The notes below the pieces were generated by a model. That model saw nothing but the letters and a program-made list of their open reading frames with translations. It did not search any database and was not told where the DNA came from. The translations under genes and the position numbers were made by a program. 64,000 bases of DNA from Corynebacterium liangguodongii (lineage in GTDB: Bacteria > Actinomycetota > Actinomycetes > Mycobacteriales > Mycobacteriaceae). This document shows positions 38,537-47,422 of this stretch, piece after piece (position 1 is the stretch's first letter; each line of letters starts with the position of its first letter). Where the stretch lies: NCBI RefSeq assembly GCF_003070865.1, contig NZ_CP026948.1, forward strand, positions 1,550,001 through 1,614,000, in the 5' to 3' direction.

Positions 38537-38552
38537 TAGCACACGTGTTCGA
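38537..38552 (-). promoter_or_regulatory. SOS-box-like site 2
   Basis: Minus strand TCGAACACGTGTGCTA matches the same consensus at 12 of 14 positions, 33 bp from site 1. Confidence 0.35.
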
Positions 38553-38619
38553 CCTTGCGTGCGTGGGTACTTTCCCCCTTCCCTCCCCCTCGACACCCAG
38601 TGCGTGGTTCGATAAGGAG

Positions 38620-39198
38620 GTGACCACGACCCTCCACCAGCTCACGGGCGCGCAGTTTGCCCTCCTCGCCCCGCAGCTCGTCGACATCTACATCGACGCG
38701 ATGGGCTACGACCCCGCCATCCGCCAGCAGCGCATCTCTGCGTGGCGGCGCGAAATCACCTGGCCCGGGTTCCGCGCGGTGGCCGCCACGGCCACGGCAC
38801 AGGGCGGCGAGCGCGTCGTCGGGCTTGCCTACGGCTTCGAAGGAAACCGTGAGCGCTGGTGGGATCGGCAACTCATTTCCGGCCTGCGCCTCGCCGGTGG
38901 GCCCACCGCGCAGGAACGGGAGATGCTGCGCAGCTACTTCGAAATCGCCGAGGTCCACGTCGCCCCGCCCTACCAGGGGGCGGGGATCGGGCGCGCGCTG
39001 ATCAACGCGCTGCTCAGCGGCACGCCTGCGCGGTGGGCGCTGCTCTCCACGCCGGAGGTGCGGGGGGAGGCCAACGCCGCCTTCGGCCTCTACCGCTCCC
39101 TCGGCTTCCGCGACGTGTTGCGCCACTACCTCTACCCGGGCGACAAGCGCCCCTTCGCCGTGCTGGGGCGCGAGCTGCCCTTGGACGCATCCGGGTAG
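38620..39198 (+). CDS. GNAT family N-acetyltransferase
   Basis: A 192-residue acetyltransferase. The acetyl-CoA motif A is VHVAPPYQGAGIGRALINALL (about 107-127), and the C-terminal NAAFGLYRSLGFRDV is typical of GNAT. The substrate is unknown. The GTG at 38620 is merged with an AAGGAGG sequence, an awkwardly short ribosome-binding spacing; no better in-frame start is visible before the fold. It is upstream of idsB by 42 bp and divergent from the HEPN gene. Confidence 0.85.
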   Translation: MTTTLHQLTGAQFALLAPQLVDIYIDAMGYDPAIRQQRISAWRREITWPGFRAVAATATAQGGERVVGLAYGFEGNRERWWDRQLISGLRLAGGPTAQEREMLRSYFEIAEVHVAPPYQGAGIGRALINALLSGTPARWALLSTPEVRGEANAAFGLYRSLGFRDVLRHYLYPGDKRPFAVLGRELPLDASG

Positions 39199-39240
39199 TG
39201 TGAGAACCAATAATGACCCCACACGAATTCGGCAGGAGGG

Positions 39241-40356
39241 ATGAGTAAGGTGACGCAGCCGCACACCGGCGGGGAGCCGGCGGGCCTGACCGAGGTTCCC
39301 GCCGCGGTCCGCGACGCCCTCGAGGCCTTGTTCGACGAGCGCCTCGCCGAGGCCGCCGAGATCGGCGCGCCGGTGATGAGCGCCGCCGCCCACCTGCGTT
39401 CCTTCGTGCTCGGCGGCGGGAAACGCATCCGCCCGCTCTACGCGTGGGCAGGCTTCATCGGCTCCCCCGGCCCGGGTAGGCGCAGCGAAGACCCCGCGGC
39501 GGTGCTGCGCGCGGTCTCCTCCCTCGAGCTCATTCAGGCCTGCGCGCTCATCCACGACGATATTATCGACGCCTCCGATACCCGCCGCGGCAATCCCACC
39601 GTCCACCGCGCCGTCGAGGCGGAGCACCGCAGCGCAGGACTCTTCGGCGACGCCGCCGACTACGGGCGCAACGTCGCCATCCTGGCCGGTGATCTCGCCC
39701 TCATGTGGGCCGAGGACTGCTGGCGCGGCTCCGGGGTGAGCGCGGCGGCGCTCGAGCGCGCCTTTCAGCCGTGGCGCGCCATGCGCACCGAGGTCATCGG
39801 CGGCCAGCTCCTCGACATCGCCATCGAGGCACAGGCCGACGAGTCGATCGAGTCTGCCGATCGCGTCAACCGGTATAAAACCGCCTCCTACACCATCGAG
39901 CGCCCCCTCCACCTCGGGGCGGCACTCGCCGGGGCCCCGGCCGCGACGATCGCGGCTTATCGCGCCTACGGGCGGGACATCGGGGTCGCCTTCCAGCTGC
40001 GCGATGACATCCTCGGCGTCTTCGGCGATGCGGCGGTGACCGGCAAGCCCGCCGGGGACGACCTGCGGGAGGGCAAGCGCACGGTCCTGCTCGCCACCGC
40101 GCTTTCGCTTCTCGACGCCCAATCCCCCGCCTCCGCCGCACTTTTGCGCCAGCGGGTTGGCCGCGCCACGGACCCCGCGGAGCTGCGCGAGTTAGCCGGG
40201 TTGGTGGAATCCAGCGGGGCCGTCGACGCCGTGGAGCGGCGCATCGCCGAGCTCACCGCATCAGGCCTCGCCCACCTCGACGCCGCGCGGGTCGATCCCG
40301 CGGTCGCCCGCACCCTCACGGACCTGGCCGTGCGCGCCACCGAGCGGCGTGCGTAG
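39241..40356 (+). CDS. idsB: polyprenyl diphosphate synthase
   Basis: A 371-residue trans-isoprenyl diphosphate synthase. The first Asp-rich motif is in LIHDDIIDASDTRRG (about 101-115) and the second in QLRDDILGVFGD (about 250); KRIRP is near residue 63. It makes long-chain polyprenyl diphosphates for menaquinone or envelope lipid carriers; product length cannot be read reliably. ATG 39241 is close to its AGGAGGG; GTG 39250 has better spacing. It overlaps mptA by 8 bp, linking prenyl carrier and mannan synthesis. Confidence 0.88.
   Translation: MSKVTQPHTGGEPAGLTEVPAAVRDALEALFDERLAEAAEIGAPVMSAAAHLRSFVLGGGKRIRPLYAWAGFIGSPGPGRRSEDPAAVLRAVSSLELIQACALIHDDIIDASDTRRGNPTVHRAVEAEHRSAGLFGDAADYGRNVAILAGDLALMWAEDCWRGSGVSAAALERAFQPWRAMRTEVIGGQLLDIAIEAQADESIESADRVNRYKTASYTIERPLHLGAALAGAPAATIAAYRAYGRDIGVAFQLRDDILGVFGDAAVTGKPAGDDLREGKRTVLLATALSLLDAQSPASAALLRQRVGRATDPAELRELAGLVESSGAVDAVERRIAELTASGLAHLDAARVDPAVARTLTDLAVRATERRA
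40107..40119 (+). repeat. one-mismatch copy of the 13-mer in idsB
   Basis: GCTTCTCGACGCC, preceded by the same CGCTTTC bases as copy 5. Confidence 0.35.
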
Positions 40357-41827
40357 CCCGCTGACGGCGGTCGGCCTGGGCGTTGCGGCCTGCGCGCTCA
40401 TCGTCGTCGGATCCTACGGCGCCGGCGCGACGCGCAACCGCGGTGGCCTCATGCGGGAAATCGGGCTGGACACCCTCCTGACGGGCCACGGCCGCTCGAT
40501 CATGGATGCGATCCTCACCGCGGGTATCGTCGGCCTGATTGTCGCCTGGGTGTGGCTGGGGCACGCGATGTCGCATCGGCGCGCGGGCCCCCGCGAGGTC
40601 TACCGCGCCGCCGCGTCCTGGGCGGGCGCGCTGCTCCTGAGCGCCCCGATCCTCTCGCGCGATGTCTATTCCTACCTCATGCAGGGCGCGATGCGCCGCG
40701 ACGGGTTTGACCCCTACACCGAGGGCGCCGCCGTCAACCCGGGGCCCTACCTTTTCGAGGTGAGCCACGACTGGCGCAACACCACCACCCCCTACGGCCC
40801 GCTGCACCTGTGGATTGGGGACGCCGTGACAAGCCTCGTGGGGGACCACGTCTCCGCGGGCCTCGTCGCCTACAAGCTGCTCACCGCCGCGGGGTTTGCC
40901 GGGATCGCCTGGGCGGTGCCGCGCATCGCGCAGCTGGTCGGCGGGAATCCCGCCCTCGCCGTGTGGCTCGGGGTGGCCAACCCCGTGATGCTCTTGCACC
41001 TCATCGGGGGCATGCACAACGAGGCCGTGATGGTCGGACTCGTGAGCGTGGGCCTCTTCCTCGTCTTGCGCGAGCGCCCCGCCGCGGGCACGGCGCTCAT
41101 CGCCCTTGCGGTCTCGCTGAAGGCCACCGCGGCCATCGCCTTGCCGTTCGTGGTGTGGATCGCCTTCCACCAGTTTCGGCGGCCAGGCGCCTCGCGGGCG
41201 AGGCAGGTCGCTCTCTTCGGCGCCGTCGGCGCGTGCGCGGTGGCGATGACGCTCGCGGTGCTCGCGGCGGTGACCTACGCCTCGGGCTCGTCGTGGGGCT
41301 GGGTGGCAGAGATTACCGGCAATTCGAAGGTGGTCAACCCTCTGGCCGGGCCCACGCTTGTTGCCGACGCTTACACCCCGCTCGCCCAGCTGTTTGACGA
41401 GCATTTCTACTACAACACCGCGCTCACCACCGCGCGCCGCGTCGGGTCAGTGGTGATGCTCGCGGGGCTGGTGCTCGTCTGGGTGTACTTCAGCCGCGGC
41501 AGGCGGCAGGCGGTCACGGGCATCGCCTGCGCCTACGCTGTGGCCTTCGTGGCCAACGCGGTGACCTTCCCGTGGTACTACGCCTCGCTGCTGAGCCTGG
41601 TGGGCGCGGTACCCACCCCCCTGTGGGTGCGGCGCGCGGTGGTGTTTTTCTCCGTGCTGGTCGCCGGGGCTTTTACCGGCAGCGGTAACCACCGCTTCTA
41701 CGAGGAGTGGTTCCTCTTTGCAGGCGTGATCGTAGCCTGGGTCGCTGCCGAGTGGGTCTACCCGCGCGCCGCCGCGGAGGACATGCCCGCAGGGGGCGCT
41801 AGAACGCCATCGCCTGAGCGCGCCTGA
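40349..41827 (+). CDS. mptA: alpha-(1->6)-mannosyltransferase MptA-like (GT-C)
   Basis: A 492-residue polytopic GT-C glycosyltransferase with about twelve hydrophobic helices. The acidic motif after the second helices reads SRDVYSYLMQGAMRRDGFDPY, typical of polyprenyl-phosphomannose-dependent mannosyltransferases, and NPVMLLHLIGGMHNEA is conserved. By position beside idsB, the Rv2175c homologue and pknL it corresponds to MptA (Rv2174), which extends the lipomannan backbone outside the membrane. GTG 40349 overlaps the idsB stop. The 3' end overlaps the convergent Rv2175c homologue by 29 bp. Confidence 0.88.
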   Translation: MRSPLTAVGLGVAACALIVVGSYGAGATRNRGGLMREIGLDTLLTGHGRSIMDAILTAGIVGLIVAWVWLGHAMSHRRAGPREVYRAAASWAGALLLSAPILSRDVYSYLMQGAMRRDGFDPYTEGAAVNPGPYLFEVSHDWRNTTTPYGPLHLWIGDAVTSLVGDHVSAGLVAYKLLTAAGFAGIAWAVPRIAQLVGGNPALAVWLGVANPVMLLHLIGGMHNEAVMVGLVSVGLFLVLRERPAAGTALIALAVSLKATAAIALPFVVWIAFHQFRRPGASRARQVALFGAVGACAVAMTLAVLAAVTYASGSSWGWVAEITGNSKVVNPLAGPTLVADAYTPLAQLFDEHFYYNTALTTARRVGSVVMLAGLVLVWVYFSRGRRQAVTGIACAYAVAFVANAVTFPWYYASLLSLVGAVPTPLWVRRAVVFFSVLVAGAFTGSGNHRFYEEWFLFAGVIVAWVAAEWVYPRAAAEDMPAGGARTPSPERA

Positions 41828-42179
41828 TCACCTCGCGCGCCCCGTGCCCGTGCAGGGCGTCGATGGGCCGGCCCGGCAGCGAGTCGTCCTCGGTGAACAG
41901 GTAGTGCAGGATTTCGTCTTCGCTATAGCCGCCGTCGTGCAGCACCATGATCGCGCCGCCGACGAACTTGGAGAGCTCTCCGTCTTCGCCCAGCAGGAGC
42001 TCGGGGACGTATTTGACCTTGTCCTTGCGGTAGACCAGGAGCTTGTGTGCGCCGATGAGATCGTGCACCTTGGTCACCGGCACCCCGAGGTAGTGAGCGA
42101 CGTCCGGCAGCGTCATCAGCTGCTCGTCGGCAAGAAGGGTGTCGAGGTCTGTATCGAAGTTGCTATTCGGCGTACTCAC
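41799..42179 (-). CDS. Rv2175c-like DNA-binding protein
   Basis: A 126-residue protein with a winged helix-turn-helix-like segment LMTLPDVAHYLGVPVTKVHDLIGAHKLLVYRKD (about 22-55) and a second domain ending in REVIRRAQAMAF. In mycobacteria the homologue Rv2175c is phosphorylated by PknL and its DNA binding falls. GTG 42179 (MSTPNSNFDTDLDTLL) was chosen; the Ser/Thr-rich N terminus would hold the phosphosite. It is divergent from pknL, with a 59 bp gap. Confidence 0.88.
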   Translation of the reverse strand: MSTPNSNFDTDLDTLLADEQLMTLPDVAHYLGVPVTKVHDLIGAHKLLVYRKDKVKYVPELLLGEDGELSKFVGGAIMVLHDGGYSEDEILHYLFTEDDSLPGRPIDALHGHGAREVIRRAQAMAF

Positions 42180-42225
42180 ACCCGCTACCTTACCTTCGTG
42201 TTGGCCCCGCATACGCCTCGTGGAC

Positions 42226-42231
42226 CATACT
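42226..42231 (+). promoter_or_regulatory. pknL: -10 element of a probably leaderless pknL promoter
   Basis: CATACT ends 7 bases before the ATG at 42239 and there is no ribosome-binding sequence in between, the spacing expected for a leaderless transcript. Confidence 0.5.
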
Positions 42232-42238
42232 GGTGGCT

Positions 42239-43456
42239 ATGACTGAGACTGAACTCGGCGCAGGCGAGTTCCTGGACAACAGGTACGTGATCGATCGCCC
42301 GATCGCCCGCGGCGGCATGTCTACGGTCTACCGCTGTGTCGATACCCGCCTCGGGCGCGCGGTGGCGGCCAAGGTCATGGACGCCCGCTACGTGCACGAT
42401 CGGGTCTTCCTCGACCGCTTCGAGCGCGAGGCGCGGGCGATGGCGCAGCTGAGCCACCCAAACCTCGTGGGCGTCTACGATTTCTCCCACGACGAGGACG
42501 AAGGCCTCGTCTTCCTCATCATGGAGCTCATCACGGGCGGCACCTTGCGCGAGCTCCTCGCAGAGCGCGGCCCCATGCCCCCGCACGCCGCCTCGGCGGT
42601 CATGCGCGCGACGCTCACCGGGTTGTCCGTCGCGCACCGCAAGTCGCTGGTGCACCGCGACATTAAGCCGGACAACATCTTGATCAGCGCGGACCACACG
42701 GTCAAGCTGGCGGATTTCGGTCTCGTTCGAGCAGCCGCGGCGGATGCGCGCCACACGACGGATCAGATCGTGGGCACGGTGAGCTACCTCTCCCCGGAGC
42801 AGGTGGACGGAAGCCCGATTACCCAGGCCTCGGACGTCTATTCCGCTGGGATCGTGCTCTTCGAGCTGCTGACGGGCACGGTGCCGTTTGCGGGTGAGAC
42901 GCCGCTGGCTCACGCCTATGCGCGGCTGAGCCGGGACGTGCCGAGGGCGTCGTCACGCATCGCGGGCGTGCCCAAGCTTTTCGACGAGCTGGTGGCCACC
43001 GCCACCGCCAGGGATCCGCGCGACCGCTTCGTCGACGCCGCGGAGTTCCTCGCCGCCCTCGTCGATGTCACCGCTGAGCTCGGCCTTACCGACTACGTCG
43101 TCCCGCTGCCCGCGAACTCGGCTGCCAACCGGGCGGCCGCCCAGCCGACATCGCTCACGGCGCTCACGGCACTCACCGCCGCCCGGCCCCCCGCGGCCGC
43201 GGCCCCGCAGCCTCGAGAGGCCGAGCATGTGCTCGACCAGCGCCTGTTCCCGCAGCCGGCGGCTGGGAGCACGAAGATCGTCGCGCCTCCGCCGGTGGCC
43301 GTGCGCCCGCCCGCGCCGACGCCGGTGAGCAACCGCGGACCCGGCGGGCTCATCGCGTTTTGCGTGGCCGCGGCGCTTACCATCGCGCTCGTCGCCCTAG
43401 GCGCGTGGTGGTTCGGCTCCGGGATGTACGGGCAGCTCCCGGCGCTGCTGGCCTAG
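42239..43456 (+). CDS. pknL: membrane Ser/Thr protein kinase PknL-like, no PASTA domain
   Basis: A 405-residue Hanks-type kinase. GGMSTVY (about 26-32), invariant Lys in AAKVMD (about 45), catalytic HRDIKPDN (about 139-146), DFG (about 160) and SPEQ (about 184) are intact, so it should be active. A Pro/Ala-rich juxtamembrane stretch (about 290-365) leads to one transmembrane helix (about 370-392) and only about a dozen external residues. There is no PASTA sensor domain and no remnant before aroG. The divergent Rv2175c homologue is the likely substrate. Confidence 0.93.
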   Translation: MTETELGAGEFLDNRYVIDRPIARGGMSTVYRCVDTRLGRAVAAKVMDARYVHDRVFLDRFEREARAMAQLSHPNLVGVYDFSHDEDEGLVFLIMELITGGTLRELLAERGPMPPHAASAVMRATLTGLSVAHRKSLVHRDIKPDNILISADHTVKLADFGLVRAAAADARHTTDQIVGTVSYLSPEQVDGSPITQASDVYSAGIVLFELLTGTVPFAGETPLAHAYARLSRDVPRASSRIAGVPKLFDELVATATARDPRDRFVDAAEFLAALVDVTAELGLTDYVVPLPANSAANRAAAQPTSLTALTALTAARPPAAAAPQPREAEHVLDQRLFPQPAAGSTKIVAPPPVAVRPPAPTPVSNRGPGGLIAFCVAAALTIALVALGAWWFGSGMYGQLPALLA

Positions 43457-43510
43457 CGGCCCCGCGTCCCCCCCAAGGGCCGTATAAGGACCTAGTAGCC
43501 CTTAGTAGCG

Positions 43511-44902
<1,392 letters not shown>

Positions 44903-44979
44903 TTAAGTTCTATCATGGCCACGTGACATTGGACACCCCAGGTCACCATCGGTGCAATTCACCAGACGGGAGGCGCCTC

Positions 44980-45492
44980 TCAACATGTGGACACGCGGCC
45001 GCCGGGGTCGAGCGGCAAGGCGGCCTGGCAGGCTTTGAACTTCGCGAGGTTATGGCGGGCGTCGACAAGCGCATCGTGGTTACCGCTCGGCAGATCGGGC
45101 AGCTTCGGGCGGCCTGCCATCTCCCAGTACTGCTTGAGCTCTCGGGTGTAGCGCGGCAGCTCGCGCGGCAGCTCCGACATATCGCCCCAGAGCTGCGCGA
45201 GCACGACGTGGTCGTAGGCTCCCACCCACGCCCACAGCTCGGGCCGGGAATCGCCGTGGGTGAGAAAGTCGAACACCCCACCGCGGATGACGTCCTTGCG
45301 CCGCCATTGTGGGGCGGACGGGCTCGGCAGCTTATCCAGCACGTTCTCGCGCACCCACCGGTTCGCCTTCGCCGGGTCGAACTCCGTGGACACGGCGTAG
45401 TACTCGCGCCCGTCCTCAGTCACGATCCCGATAGAGACTAACTCGATGGTGACCCCATCCTCGAGGAATTCCGTGTCGTAGAAGTAGCGCAC
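44980..45492 (-). CDS. RNase AS (3'-exoribonuclease, Rv2179c-like)
   Basis: A 170-residue DEDDh exonuclease. RYFYDTEFLEDG gives the first Asp-Glu pair, a central aspartate lies around GAYDHVVL, and SGNHDALVDARHN holds the histidine and last aspartate. The homologue in mycobacteria digests adenylated RNA 3' ends. GTG 45492 was chosen because GGAAG is eight bases upstream and homologues begin RYFYD; GTG 45501 overlaps the preceding stop. It is the last gene of the minus-strand run starting at plsC or glk. Confidence 0.9.
   Translation of the reverse strand: MRYFYDTEFLEDGVTIELVSIGIVTEDGREYYAVSTEFDPAKANRWVRENVLDKLPSPSAPQWRRKDVIRGGVFDFLTHGDSRPELWAWVGAYDHVVLAQLWGDMSELPRELPRYTRELKQYWEMAGRPKLPDLPSGNHDALVDARHNLAKFKACQAALPLDPGGRVSTC
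45058..45070 (-). repeat. one-mismatch copy of the 13-mer
   Basis: GGCGTCGACAAGC on the plus strand (rc GCTTGTCGACGCC) within the RNase AS gene. Confidence 0.3.
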
Positions 45493-45497
45493 CTCGC

Positions 45498-45659
45498 TCA
45501 CTTCCCGCGCGGCCAGAACATCGCCACGGCCACGCCCACGACGCTGAGAGGGCCAACGATGCCGACGAAGCGCCCCGTGCTCGAGGCGGTCAGAAACGCC
45601 GCCACCAGCAGGCAGCACACGATGATGCGGGCGAGGAGATCACGGTCCATTCCCCACAT
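45498..45659 (-). CDS. small membrane protein
   Basis: A 53-residue hypothetical protein (50 from the second ATG at 45650) with two hydrophobic segments: LLARIIVCCLLVAAFLTA and FVGIVGPLSVVGVAVAMFW. It lies 5 bp after plsC and overlaps the reading region of the RNase AS gene start, fitting one operon. I do not recognise a family; the small size and composition support a real but uncharacterised membrane peptide. Confidence 0.5.
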   Translation of the reverse strand: MWGMDRDLLARIIVCCLLVAAFLTASSTGRFVGIVGPLSVVGVAVAMFWPRGK

Positions 45660-45664
45660 TCTAA

Positions 45665-46426
45665 TTAGCGCGCCTCCGGCCCGGTCGGTCCGGTCGGCTC
45701 GGTCGGCTCGGTCCCCTCGGGGTAGCCCAGGCCGGCCTCGAGCGAGCGCTTCACGTCCGCCGCGTACGCGTCGACGTAGGGGTAGCCCGAGAGCTCCTGG
45801 ATGCGGTGCATCACGTAGTCCGTAAACGGGCGCATCACCTCGCGCGAATCCGGATCGAACCCGTGTTCGCGGGCCCACGCGTGCGGGTTGATCGGCTCCC
45901 CAATGCGCATGCTCACGTGGCGCGGGCGGGGGAAAAACGTGCCAATCGGGTTGGCTTTGCGGGTGTTTATCATCGCCACCGGGATGACGTCGACGTTGTT
46001 CGTCATCGCCAGGCGCGCCATGCCCGTCTTCCCCTTATAGAGCCTGCCGTCAGGCGAGCGCGTGCCCTCCGGGTAGATGCCGAGCAGCCTGCCGTCGTCG
46101 AAGACCTCCTTCGCGGCGCGCTGCAAATCGTCCGCGGCCCCCGCGGAGCTGCGATCGACCGGGATCTGCCCCACCGAGGTGAAGAAGAACTTCTGCAGCC
46201 GCCCGCCAATCCCCGGCGAGGTGAAGTACTCCTTCTTCGCGGGAAAGGTGAGATGACGCCACAGCATGAGCGGCAGGAAGAAGGAATCGAGCACAGCCTG
46301 ATGGTTCGAGGCCAAGATCGCCGCCCCATTGCGCGGGATGTTGCGCCGCCCATGGATAGTCGGGCGGTTCCACACGAGCAGAAACACGCCGAGGGTGGCT
46401 CTATAGACCTCGTACCACTTGTGCAT
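45665..46426 (-). CDS. plsC: 1-acyl-sn-glycerol-3-phosphate acyltransferase
   Basis: A 253-residue PlsC-family acyltransferase forming phosphatidic acid or acylating a related lipid. The catalytic NHxxxxD motif is SNHQAVLDSFF (about 44-54) and the glycerol-phosphate site is YPEGTRS (about 118-124); one or two N-terminal hydrophobic segments anchor it. ATG 46426 has AAGGAAC upstream. The C terminus is a low-complexity EPTEPTGPTGPEAR tail from short nucleotide repeats. Beside pimB it may act on phosphatidylinositol mannosides, but that is a guess from position. Confidence 0.9.
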   Translation of the reverse strand: MHKWYEVYRATLGVFLLVWNRPTIHGRRNIPRNGAAILASNHQAVLDSFFLPLMLWRHLTFPAKKEYFTSPGIGGRLQKFFFTSVGQIPVDRSSAGAADDLQRAAKEVFDDGRLLGIYPEGTRSPDGRLYKGKTGMARLAMTNNVDVIPVAMINTRKANPIGTFFPRPRHVSMRIGEPINPHAWAREHGFDPDSREVMRPFTDYVMHRIQELSGYPYVDAYAADVKRSLEAGLGYPEGTEPTEPTGPTGPEAR

Positions 46427-46439
46427 TATCACTGTTCCT

Positions 46440-47405
46440 TCACACGCCTGCGACCAGTTCCCGCGCCAAATCGGCCACACCGAGCATACCCGCTTCCGGG
46501 CCGCACTCGGCGCACACGACCTCCGGCAGCGGCCGGTAGCCGGCTCCCACGACCTCCCGCGACATCGTCTCGCGCGCACGCGGCAAAAACAGGTCGGCGT
46601 CGTTGCTCACTCCCCCGCCGAGCACGATGAGCTTGGGATCGAGCACGTCGGCAACGATAGAGAGGCCCTTGCCTAGCCAGTCGGCAAACATATCGACGGC
46701 CGCAACCCCTAACGCATCGCCGCTGCGAGCGGCCGCCATGACGTCGTGCCCGCTCGCACGCTTGTCGACGACAGCCCGGTACAACCCGCAGCCCCTATAC
46801 CCACCCGCGCCGGCGACCTCGATCGCGGTATCGACCAACGCGGTGCCCGAGGCGTAGCGCTCCAGGCAACCGTGCTTGCCGCACGAGCACACCCGCCCCC
46901 CGGGCACGACCGTGAGGTGCCCGAACTCGGGCGCGGTGCCGAAGGACCCGCGGTAGATCTCGCCGCGGTGCATGAGCGTCGCCCCGATCCCGGTGCCCAC
47001 GGCGAAAAACACCCACGTCTCCGCGTCCTTCGCCGAGCCGAAGCAATACTCGCCCCACGCCGCGGCGTTCGCGTCGTGCTCGAGCCTCACCGGCAGCCCG
47101 ATGGCGGATTCGAGCAACGCTTTGACTGGGGCGTCGTTACGCCACGGCAGGTGCGGGGCGAAGCGCACCTTCTCGCACGCCGGGTCGAGAAAGCCGGCGA
47201 GTGCCACCCCGACGGTGGCGATGTCGTGGTCACGCCGCAGGTCGGCCACCAGGCCGGTGATCGCCGCGGTGAGCTCGCCGACGTCCTCGGGGGTGGGCGT
47301 CGAGCGGGAATCGATGATGTCCCCGTAGCCGGTGACAACACCCGCGCGGGTGTTGGTACCGCCGATGTCGAAACCGACGGCGAGCGGCGCAATGGCGGGA
47401 TCCAT
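46440..47405 (-). CDS. glk: ROK-family glucokinase
   Basis: A 321-residue sugar kinase phosphorylating glucose. GFDIGGTNTRAG is the ATP phosphate loop (about 10-21); LEHDANAAAWGEY contains the catalytic aspartate (about 110); CSCGKHGCLERYAS is the ROK zinc motif. The order plsC-glk-pimB is the corynebacterial one. ATG 47405 (MDPAIAPLAVGFDIGG) was chosen; ATG 47411 is two codons upstream. ATP- versus polyphosphate dependence is not decided by these motifs. Confidence 0.9.
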   Translation of the reverse strand: MDPAIAPLAVGFDIGGTNTRAGVVTGYGDIIDSRSTPTPEDVGELTAAITGLVADLRRDHDIATVGVALAGFLDPACEKVRFAPHLPWRNDAPVKALLESAIGLPVRLEHDANAAAWGEYCFGSAKDAETWVFFAVGTGIGATLMHRGEIYRGSFGTAPEFGHLTVVPGGRVCSCGKHGCLERYASGTALVDTAIEVAGAGGYRGCGLYRAVVDKRASGHDVMAAARSGDALGVAAVDMFADWLGKGLSIVADVLDPKLIVLGGGVSNDADLFLPRARETMSREVVGAGYRPLPEVVCAECGPEAGMLGVADLARELVAGV

Positions 47406-47422
47406 AAGCATAAGCAGAAATC

